From Rhodococcus sp. AW25M09 (GTDB lineage Bacteria > Actinomycetota > Actinomycetes > Mycobacteriales > Mycobacteriaceae), in assembly GCF_000333955.1 (NCBI RefSeq), contig NZ_CAPS01000088.1:1-42326 (forward strand): a DNA stretch of 42,326 nt, in the 5' to 3' direction. This document shows positions 36,341-42,326 of this stretch, one piece after another (the stretch's first letter is position 1; every line of letters begins with the position of its first letter). Below the pieces are notes generated by a model. It searched no databases. It was given only the letters and a program-made list of their open reading frames with translations, and had not been told where the DNA came from. The position numbers and the translations under genes are program-made.

Positions 36341-36352
36341 CCTACTAGTAGG
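36341..36352. promoter_or_regulatory. 12-bp palindrome between the XRE gene and its divergent neighbour
   Basis: CCTACTAGTAGG is a perfect palindrome in the middle of the 99-bp divergent promoter region, next to GGTATACAT, which could serve as -10 for both directions. It is a likely XRE operator. Confidence 0.45.
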
Positions 36353-36403
36353 TCTCTCTGTTGCCATTGAAGACTGCGGTAGCCGCTTCCAGGAGGTACA
36401 CCA

Positions 36404-37300
36404 GTGCGTGCCGACAATGATGGGGACGCCGCCTTGCAGGCCAACTCCGCAGCTCAGCAGTGGCTCGAGAGAGTTGCACTACCTACAGAACCGCGAATCA
36501 TCGCAGTTCTGGCCCGAGCGTTCGCGCCACATGCCTACGGTTCTGGCCGCGAGGCTTTGTCGGCACCCGATCCAGATACGGCAGAAGAAGCAATTGTCGT
36601 CTCGCTACTTCGGGCTGGTCAGGTTCCCACACCTCGATCCGTCCGCGCGCAACTGAAGCAGGCTGGAACGAGAACACCCGTGTCAAAGCATGCTGCAGAC
36701 AAAGGATTTAAGGTCTCCGCTGACCAGTGGTATGAGCACATCGATGCATTCGGCCCGGTCATATCGACCGCAGTAGAACAGTTTTGGGTCGACAACAGTC
36801 GCGGCCCACTGCGAAGCGAAGCCTTCGCAGTGGCAGCGGTCGTCGCGTTCTCGCAAAAACACAACCTCGCTTATCCGACCAACTCGCAGCTGCGATCGAT
36901 ACTTAGCGCGGAACTTCACCGCACAGGCTGGCTTGTCTCTAACCGGAGCCGACGGTCGCTCTGTGCCGGGCCAACCCACTTCGCCGTCCTCCGCGGAAGA
37001 CCAGGTCGACGAAGTTCATACAAAATCGGCCAGCAAGTTGGACGGTTCATCGGTAAATTCAGGTTCCAACATCACCGCAGTCCCACGTGGAACCAACTCG
37101 CTAGCCTCACCAAGAACGAACGCGACCTCCGCATCTTTGCGAGCGGCATCGATGCGCAAGCTCAATCGAGATGGTTGCTCACCCAAGAGTGGATCAGGAT
37201 CGAGAACGGAGAAATCCGACGCGGGGCACGAGCCAAGGCAGAAACGGCACGACGATCGGCAGGTCGTCAAAAAAGCTGGGAACAAAAACAGCTGGGATAA
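36404..37300 (+). CDS. Unknown protein, 298 residues
   Basis: I do not recognise this protein. It starts at a GTG with a perfect AGGAGG 8 bp upstream, so it is surely translated. The N-terminal part is helical with WLERVALPTEPRIIAVLARA and VVSLLRAGQVPTPRSVRAQL. The middle repeats a similar helical plan, AVAAVVAFSQKHNLAYPTNS and QLRSILSAELHRTGWLVSNR, which could be winged-helix-like. The C-terminus is strongly basic (RRGARAKAETARRSAGRQKS). The basic tail and the two helical units suggest nucleic-acid binding. It is divergent from an XRE regulator. Confidence 0.65.
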   Translation: MRADNDGDAALQANSAAQQWLERVALPTEPRIIAVLARAFAPHAYGSGREALSAPDPDTAEEAIVVSLLRAGQVPTPRSVRAQLKQAGTRTPVSKHAADKGFKVSADQWYEHIDAFGPVISTAVEQFWVDNSRGPLRSEAFAVAAVVAFSQKHNLAYPTNSQLRSILSAELHRTGWLVSNRSRRSLCAGPTHFAVLRGRPGRRSSYKIGQQVGRFIGKFRFQHHRSPTWNQLASLTKNERDLRIFASGIDAQAQSRWLLTQEWIRIENGEIRRGARAKAETARRSAGRQKSWEQKQLG

Positions 37301-37316
37301 GTTGCTCGAGTCGTTG

Positions 37317-37454
37317 ATGAGGTCGAGTCGGGCGACCGCCAGGCCGACTTCGCATGAGCGACGTGTCACGGCCTCTATCGGGCTCGCGTCCGAAGCGCCG
37401 GGAGACCAGATCGTCCGCGGCGGCAAGGCAAGGAACGAGGTCGAGGACAAGTGA
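37317..37454 (+). CDS. Possible small protein, 45 residues
   Basis: A basic frame from ATG 37317 reads MRSSRATARPTSHERRVTAS then GDQIVRGGKARNEVEDK. Its stop overlaps the next GTG by 4 bp (GTGA), the overlap typical of operons. It has no ribosome site that I can see and no family. The same frame is open further back, to 36933, inside the preceding gene. Confidence 0.25.
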   Translation: MRSSRATARPTSHERRVTASIGLASEAPGDQIVRGGKARNEVEDK

Positions 37455-37900
37455 CCAGCAACGGTGTGCATTGGGTTCGCGCGGCTCTCCAGGTGAATCC
37501 CTACGCGCACGAGAGTCGGAAAGCCCCGGAGAGCGTTTTCGCGAACGAGGAGGAGTCTCCACGAGCTGGACTTGTTCACGGTGTCCGCGGATCCCACTGT
37601 GGCACCCAACAAAAGCCGGAAAACAAGACCGCCAAGCCACCCGACTACCTCAACGCCGTGCATCAATACTGCCGCCTGCAAGAACTGCCGACCGGCTATC
37701 AACGGTCGGTCCACTTCGCCAGCGGATGGCAATATGACGATCCCGATCCGATGCCCGAACTCCGCAGGGAGTGGCAGTCTCGTCGAGACGACCAGGACCG
37801 CGAGCGCTGGGCCGCCGAAATAGCCGGGCCGAACGCCAGCGCCGCGCACAATCCCGCCTCGAGACCGCGCAGGCAACGGGCCGCATCCGCGCCGCGATGA
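37451..37900 (+). CDS. Unknown protein, possibly a chimera with the start of a large PHP/ATPase protein
   Basis: A 149-residue frame from GTG 37451. The first 33 residues (GVHWVRAALQVNPYAHESRK, APESVFANEEE) resemble, from memory, the N-terminus of large PHP-domain/ATPase proteins in bacterial accessory regions, where an ITDHWC motif should follow. It does not: after residue 33 the sequence turns to SPRAGLVHGVRGSHCG and then to PDYLNAVHQYCRLQELPTGY and ASGWQYDDPDPMPELRREW. This looks like two unrelated pieces joined by a deletion, the second being the tail of another gene. Confidence 0.4.
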   Translation: MTSNGVHWVRAALQVNPYAHESRKAPESVFANEEESPRAGLVHGVRGSHCGTQQKPENKTAKPPDYLNAVHQYCRLQELPTGYQRSVHFASGWQYDDPDPMPELRREWQSRRDDQDRERWAAEIAGPNASAAHNPASRPRRQRAASAPR

Positions 37901-38248
37901 CGGCAGCCCGCGGCGGAACGGGGGTCGCCTAATGCGCTGGCGCAGACGTTCGCGGTAGGCGTATCGGGGAGGAGTACGGACTGGCGCAACGATTTCGAGG
38001 TCACCTCGGATCCGCCGCCTGCCGCAGTGCGGCCGACTGTAGGCGGTCTCGACCTATGATTCGGAAGCCCAATCGGTCTAGACGAGAATCGCGCCGAGCC
38101 ATCTGGCCAACGCCCGCTGACAGTCGAGCAGATGTCCGTTCGCATTCGATCACCGTCGTGATCCTGAATTGGCGGGGAGGTTGTCGGCAGTCCGAGTTAC
38201 AGTTCCGGTTACACCCTACGTATTATGGACTCATGAGAGGAGTCGTGG
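37901..38248. other. 348-bp gap with the promoter of the TIGR04255 operon
   Basis: I see no coding frame here. A candidate promoter near the right end is GTTACA (38196-38201) and TATTAT (38221-38226), 19 bp apart, followed by GAGAGGAG (38235-38242) as ribosome site. Otherwise I see nothing. Confidence 0.35.
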
Positions 38249-39028
38249 TTGCCGATGCCAGTTGAGCATGAGGTGTACGCGAAGGCGCCTTTGGTCCTCG
38301 TAACCGCTCAGCTTCGCTACGCGCACGAACCGAAGCTGAACGTGCCGGAGGTGCGGGACGTTGCCGCCGAGGTCCTGCGGAGGGTCCTTCCCGTTCTCGA
38401 CGTAGAATCAGTTGAGGACGAGGCTGGCGAAATCACTCGCCAGCTGCGTGCGACAAACGAACAGCGTTCAATCACTGTAGTAATCAGTTCCCAAGCTCTG
38501 ACAATTGACGCAACGGAGTACACACACTTCGTCAGCTTCTCGGACCTGTTGGGGGTTTGCCTTAAAGCCCTTGAGAAGGCTGTCGGCAATCTCTACGTCG
38601 AGCGGGCTGGACTTCGATATATCGATGAAGTTCGTCCGCCAGGCATAACCCTCACCCACGAGTGGGACCGGTGGATTGCGCCTCAGCTTGTTTCCGCCGC
38701 GAACCTGGTTCCCAGTCGAACACCGGAGCGGTTACTCGGGTCGACAGCGTACGAGGTCGCAGCTCGTGTTTTTCTTGTCTTCCAGTGGGGCCAGGTCGTG
38801 GGGCATTCAGTCGTGGCTCCGTCGGAGGTGCGGACCACCCCTGCCGAGCCGGGGAAGTTTTTCGTGCTTGATGCCGACGCGTTTTGGGTCCCCGAATCTC
38901 CGGTAGCAACTGCGCCTACAGGCATACTTGAAAAGTTCAAGGAGTTACACGGCCCCGTCAGCGAGATCTTCCAAGCTTCGCTGACCGAGCAGGCGCGATC
39001 TATGTTCAGGGGGGATTCAAATGACTGA
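38249..39028 (+). CDS. TIGR04255 family protein, first gene of a three-gene operon
   Basis: A 259-residue protein resembling the sporadic TIGR04255 family, which has no known activity and is often found among accessory genes. Family-like features are the start EVYAKAPLVLVTAQLRY (usually a hydrophobic 'PL' entry strand), YTHFVSFSDLLGVCLKALEK in the middle, VGNLYVERAGLRYIDEV, and a C-terminal half with FFVLDADAFW and KFKELHGPVSEIFQASLTEQ. The TTG at 38249 fits the AGGAG site (6-bp spacing); an ATG at 38255 is the alternative. The end overlaps the next gene by 8 bp (ATGACTGA), so the two are translationally coupled. Confidence 0.75.
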   Translation: MPMPVEHEVYAKAPLVLVTAQLRYAHEPKLNVPEVRDVAAEVLRRVLPVLDVESVEDEAGEITRQLRATNEQRSITVVISSQALTIDATEYTHFVSFSDLLGVCLKALEKAVGNLYVERAGLRYIDEVRPPGITLTHEWDRWIAPQLVSAANLVPSRTPERLLGSTAYEVAARVFLVFQWGQVVGHSVVAPSEVRTTPAEPGKFFVLDADAFWVPESPVATAPTGILEKFKELHGPVSEIFQASLTEQARSMFRGDSND

Positions 39029-39833
39029 GACACAGTATGAGGAGGCGCGCGCCGCGGCAATGCAGTCGGCCGCGAACTTTGAGGATTCGGTGGAGTCAGT
39101 GCAAGCCTCGATACAGTTTGCTGCGGCATCAGTGCGAGCGACGCTGTTAGCCGCACAACGCCGTTTGACGCTTACCGCATCCGAAGCCGGAACAGGACGA
39201 TCCGCGCAGCAACTCATCAACGAGTTCCTCAGCGCAAATTCTGAACCTTGGCGCGAGACCCAGACCAGCCCCGAACTGCTTGAGGCCCAGTGGCGCGAGC
39301 GTCGTCAGCATTCGACGGGGGCCGCCCGCAAGGACGCTCGGGACCATTTAGCGCACTATGCCAAGCGCATTGCCGAGGCGTCGGATCGCAACTCGACGCG
39401 CGCAGTGACCGACATGCTCTCCGAACTGTCTGACCACGGCGTCGCGTGGTCAGACCTTGCCGCAACTCTTGGAATCAGCGTTCCTGCGCTGCGTAAGTGG
39501 CGGAAGAACACGAACGGGACGACGCCGGAGAATCACCGCAGGCTCGCGCAGCTCACCGCGTTCTACGCGCGGCTAGCGGAGCTGGTTGCATCCCCCGCGC
39601 GGTGGATGTCGATGCCGTTGGTCGATGGCTACAACGTGACGCCAGCTGACGTGTACTCGCCGGACAACGGAGCGCGTCTGCTGGATCTGGCGGCCGGCAA
39701 CGTGGGAACGACTGCCGAAGGCGTGCTTGACGCGATCATGGCGGACTGGCGCGACAAGTGGAGGAGCGAGTACGAGGTGTTCGAAGCGGCTGACGGCGAG
39801 CTCTCGATGCGCCCCCGCCGGACTGAGTCGTAA
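39021..39833 (+). CDS. Unknown helix-turn-helix protein, second gene of the TIGR04255 operon
   Basis: A 270-residue protein. The first 60 residues are an Ala-rich amphipathic helix likely to form a coiled coil (AAMQSAANFEDSVESVQASI). The centre has a clear helix-turn-helix of the Xre/MbcA or homeodomain-like kind, VTDMLSELSDHGVAWSDLAA then TLGISVPALRKWRK. A helical C-terminal part carries LVDGYNVTPADVYSPDNGAR and LLDLAAGNVGTTAEGVLDAI, a plan seen in antitoxins that recognise a partner through a DUF2384-like end. No exact family is recognised. It is coupled to both neighbours (8-bp overlap, 2-bp gap). Confidence 0.65.
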   Translation: MTETQYEEARAAAMQSAANFEDSVESVQASIQFAAASVRATLLAAQRRLTLTASEAGTGRSAQQLINEFLSANSEPWRETQTSPELLEAQWRERRQHSTGAARKDARDHLAHYAKRIAEASDRNSTRAVTDMLSELSDHGVAWSDLAATLGISVPALRKWRKNTNGTTPENHRRLAQLTAFYARLAELVASPARWMSMPLVDGYNVTPADVYSPDNGARLLDLAAGNVGTTAEGVLDAIMADWRDKWRSEYEVFEAADGELSMRPRRTES

Positions 39834-39835
39834 CG

Positions 39836-40585
39836 GTGGACTACCTTGACACACCGGTTGACGATCTCGACGTACCGGTTGACGATCTCGGCCGGTTTCC
39901 GGGGGTAGACGCCTTCTACGAATATCGCGGAGAGCCCGGCTCCGACGACGGGCCCCCTATTTGGTTGCCGGTGCAGCAGGGCGACGTCTTCCGCGAGGTA
40001 TCAATACCTGGTTTCGAGGAGCCAGGCTCGGAGGCGCTAGCCATGGTCTTCATGCATCCGTGCGTGATGCGCAAGGGGGCAGTGCTTGCGGACCACATCA
40101 CTGTCTTTCGAGTGATCAAGAAAACCACGAAGAAACGTCCGTACGAGCGGTTCGCGACGACGTATTCCGCGATCCCCCTGCCCGAACTTCTCGGACCGGA
40201 ATCAGGCGTATACGCCGGCGAGTTCCAGATCGTCGGGACGGTGACAGGAGCTGCACTAGATCGATCCAACCGAGTCATGTCTCTATCAAAAGAGGGTCGA
40301 CTTCTACTGCAACAGAGGGTGGTTCATCATTTCACCCGTCATATTCCACCTCTGCACGACCTAAGAAACCGTACGCGAGGGGTCGAGCGTGAAGTAGAGC
40401 TACTCACCGACTGGTGCGAGGCAGCGTGTGGCACCAGAGGAGATACCAATGATGTGGTCGCGGAGGCCGAAAAAGAGTTCGATGAGTACCTGAGTGCGGG
40501 GGACCGACGAGACCGCTTACGGGACGAGGACTCCACCAACACGGTCGTCGCCGACACTCACGGAGAGATTCGGCGCAGGTACTAA
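39836..40585 (+). CDS. Unknown protein with a QGDVF/HPC motif, third gene of the TIGR04255 operon
   Basis: A 249-residue protein starting at a GTG 2 bp after the previous stop. The start holds a short internal repeat, PVDDLDVPVDDLG. Next is a beta-rich block with WLPVQQGDVFREVSIPGF and ALAMVFMHPCVMRKGAVLAD, a strand ending in His-Pro-Cys that could be an active or metal site. Then VIKKTTKKRPYERF, and a helical acidic C-terminus (NDVVAEAEKEFDEYLSAGDR). No family is recognised. As the last gene of a coupled operon beside a DNA methyltransferase it may be the effector or partner of the TIGR04255 protein. Confidence 0.6.
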   Translation: MDYLDTPVDDLDVPVDDLGRFPGVDAFYEYRGEPGSDDGPPIWLPVQQGDVFREVSIPGFEEPGSEALAMVFMHPCVMRKGAVLADHITVFRVIKKTTKKRPYERFATTYSAIPLPELLGPESGVYAGEFQIVGTVTGAALDRSNRVMSLSKEGRLLLQQRVVHHFTRHIPPLHDLRNRTRGVEREVELLTDWCEAACGTRGDTNDVVAEAEKEFDEYLSAGDRRDRLRDEDSTNTVVADTHGEIRRRY

Positions 40586-40602
40586 GACTGCCCGCCGCGG
40601 AA

Positions 40603-40815
40603 TCAGCGGTGAGCGTCGCCTCTCCAGGTCTTTCTCAGACACGAGTCCTCACCCTCGCATGTTGTGGTGAGATTCGATTCACTAGCAAATGGAAGCAGCC
40701 GCGGGAATTGAGCTCGGCTTCCACCTTCGACATCCCAGCGAACCAGGTCGAGCGCGTCAGCGATTGCCTTGCGCAAACTCGGGCGGATCGTCCGATCCCC
40801 GTAGAGTTCGCCCAA
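40603..40815 (-). pseudogene. Possible gene remnant downstream of vsr
   Basis: On the minus strand one frame reads GELYGDRTIRPSLRKAIADA then LDLVRWDVEGGSRAQFPRLL. It has coding-like codon use but is entered from an upstream stop, while another frame just before it (LLFVTRNRGTTRTDWIAIDD) seems to belong to the same former gene. I do not recognise it. A plus-strand frame also crosses this place, so the reading is uncertain. Confidence 0.3.
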
Positions 40816-40885
40816 TCGTCAATAGCTATCCAGTCGGTACGCGTCGTCCCGCGGTTTCGTGTGACGAACAGCAAGATGGGAGAGA

Positions 40886-41368
40886 CTACTGCTGCCGACT
40901 CATCGAACGAGTTATTTCTGCTGCAACGGCGACAGGGTCCTCGTGCTCCGAAAGCGCAGAACTTCCCATCCCGCCTCGCGAGGCGGCGGTCGGTGTCCCG
41001 ATCGTGGGCATTGCTGGCGTCGAGTTTGTCGCGCCACCACTTCGCGTTCGACTTCGGGCTCGTCGCGTGAAGAGGGCAGCCGTGCCAGGAGCACCCATCG
41101 ATGAGCACCTTGACTTTGTACCGCCGGAAAAAGATGCCGGTCCGGCGGCGCGGTGAAGGTTCCGGTTGCGCATCAACGCTGTAGCGAAGCCCTTCCGTGT
41201 GAAGTAGTCGACGCACCGCGACCTCGGGAGCGTGTCCCGTCGACGGATGGCGCGCACGCGGTTCGCGGCGGCCGGACTTGATGGCTCCGGCCCGAGTGGC
41301 ATGAGTAGAAAGTGCCCGGTGTCGATCAGCCGAGACCCGAGGTCCGTGGCCGATTCGCCGCGTGGCAA
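40886..41368 (-). pseudogene. vsr: Very-short-patch repair endonuclease Vsr, inactivated
   Basis: Vsr nicks T:G mismatches left by 5-methylcytosine deamination. Family blocks appear in order but in three frames. AAANRVRAIRRRDT lies in one frame. A shift near 41231 leads to APEVAVRRLLHTEGLRYSVD and VLIDGCSWHGCPLHATSPKS, through HDRDTDRRLA. A second shift leads to REAGWEVLRF, and a third to SEHEDPVAVAAEI. The catalytic Asp expected in the ADI(L/V)F strand is Gly here (RRRTGIFF). It is divergent from an intact cytosine methyltransferase, the normal partner of Vsr. Confidence 0.78.
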
Positions 41369-41425
41369 CGAGTAAACGTCCGACCCCTGCCGTACGGTCT
41401 TTCAAGAGGCATAAGTGGAGGTTAA

Positions 41426-42326
41426 GTGGACGCGGTAGGACTTTTTGCTGGCACCGGTGGATTGGAGATCGGTCTCAACCAGGCTGGATTTACGACGACG
41501 CTCATGTGTGAGATCGATCCCGCTGCTCGACAGGTGCTGAACTCTCAGTTCGACGGAGTAGACACGGTCGACGACGTTCGGAAATTGCGCGCCCTTCCCA
41601 AGGGAACGGAATTGGTCGCGGCGGGTTTTCCCTGCCAGGATCTCTCGCAAGCAGGCAGGACCGCGGGCATCACCGGCTCTCGATCAGGCCTCGTCGGCGA
41701 AGTGTTCCGCCTCATCAAGCGGAAGCAAGGCCCGCGGTGGTTGCTGCTCGAAAACGTGCCCTTTATGCTCCAACTTGATCGCGGCGCCGCGATGCACCAT
41801 CTGACGCAATCACTCACCGAGCTCGGCTACAACTGGGCGTACAGGGTGGTTGACGCACGGGCATTCGGACTCCCGCAGCGCCGGCACCGCGTTGTTCTGC
41901 TTGCCTCCCGCGACGAGGATCCCCGCACGGTTCTATTCAGCGGCGACGCGCAGCCGCAAACCGAACTCCGCAACGGCGACGACCCATGTGGCTTCTACTG
42001 GACCGAGGGTAGGACCGGTCTCGGTTGGGCCGTCAATGGAGTACCTACGATCAAGTCAGGATCGACGGTCGGCATCGCGAGCCCTCCTGCGGTCTGGCTT
42101 CCCGGCCGCGGCATCGTCACACTCGGCATCAAAGGTGCCGAGAAGCTTCAAGGCTTTCCGGTCGGTTGGACGCTCCCGGCGGTCGACGCTGGTGCCCGCG
42201 CCGGAAGCCGATGGCGGCTGGTCGGCAACGCCGTCAGCACGAGAATGTCGAAGTGGGTAGGCGAGCAACTCATCGAGACTCACCAGCCATACGACGGCCA
42301 ATCAGATCTCGAAGTCGCCGGCCGGT
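41426..42326 (+). CDS. DNA (cytosine-5) methyltransferase (3' end outside window)
   Basis: The gene runs off the right edge after 300 codons with no stop. All key motifs of 5-methylcytosine methyltransferases are intact: I AVGLFAGTGGLEIGL, IV AAGFPCQDLSQAG with the catalytic Cys, VI LLLENVPFML, VIII LPQRRHRVVLLAS, IX and X (RWRLVGNAVSTRM). A short target-recognition region lies between VIII and IX. The GTG at 41426 is fixed by an in-frame stop just upstream, with GGAGG 4 bp before it. A restriction endonuclease, if any, would lie to the right. The neighbouring vsr is dead. Confidence 0.95.
   Translation, partial: MDAVGLFAGTGGLEIGLNQAGFTTTLMCEIDPAARQVLNSQFDGVDTVDDVRKLRALPKGTELVAAGFPCQDLSQAGRTAGITGSRSGLVGEVFRLIKRKQGPRWLLLENVPFMLQLDRGAAMHHLTQSLTELGYNWAYRVVDARAFGLPQRRHRVVLLASRDEDPRTVLFSGDAQPQTELRNGDDPCGFYWTEGRTGLGWAVNGVPTIKSGSTVGIASPPAVWLPGRGIVTLGIKGAEKLQGFPVGWTLPAVDAGARAGSRWRLVGNAVSTRMSKWVGEQLIETHQPYDGQSDLEVAGR

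Noticed and set aside
37016..37876. A 286-codon minus-strand frame opposite the unknown genes at 36404 and 37451
   Set aside because: The plus-strand gene at 36404 has a perfect ribosome site and better codon use; the minus frame looks like its shadow.
26887..42326. tRNA genes or tRNA fragments as integration markers
   Set aside because: No GGTTCGA-type T-arm with matching acceptor stem was found by eye on either strand.

Overview
The window is high-GC actinobacterial DNA, most likely from a Rhodococcus or a close relative in the Mycobacteriales. The evidence is mycothione reductase, GTG starts, the site-2 protease Rip1, type VII secretion-type proteins, and a gene order on the left that follows the M. 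tuberculosis Rv2855 to Rv2896c segment (mtr, map, penicillin-binding lipoprotein, GNAT protein, ispG, rip1, dxr, DUF2631 gene, rlmN, cdsA, frr, pyrH, tsf, rpsB, M23 peptidase, xerC, viuB-like, dprA).

Positions 1-26886 are chromosomal backbone. They hold redox and cofactor genes (mtr, cobQ), protein maturation (map), the cell wall (penicillin-binding lipoprotein, M23 peptidase), isoprenoid synthesis (ispG and dxr flanking rip1), purine breakdown (allantoinase), and the translation/lipid run rpsB-tsf-pyrH-frr-cdsA. Next come a MinD-like ATPase, xerC, a siderophore-interacting protein and dprA. One complete IS630-family element sits at a TA dinucleotide exactly between the convergent stop codons of the DUF2631 gene and rlmN.

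At about 26868 dprA stops abruptly inside its Rossmann fold and the sequence changes character. From there to the right edge is an accessory region that mixes live cassettes with decayed genes. Left to right: an IS1380-family transposase remnant; an unknown gene with a nonsense codon; a two-gene toxin-antitoxin unit whose Doc/Fic-type toxin carries a long extra C-terminal domain; a RelA/SpoT-type nucleotide synthetase; a broken antitoxin/RES-type pair; a four-gene, start/stop-overlapping cassette (EspC-like protein, alpha/beta hydrolase, lipoprotein, YbaB-like protein); an XRE regulator divergent from an unknown gene; a three-gene operon led by a TIGR04255-type protein; a wrecked vsr; and an intact 5-methylcytosine methyltransferase running off the right edge.

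No integrase is visible and the other half of dprA is not in the window, so the far end of the insertion must lie outside it. The strongest candidates for an undescribed system are the TIGR04255 operon (38249-40585), the four-gene secretion cassette (32263-35226), and the Doc-fusion and RelA/SpoT pair (28380-31153).
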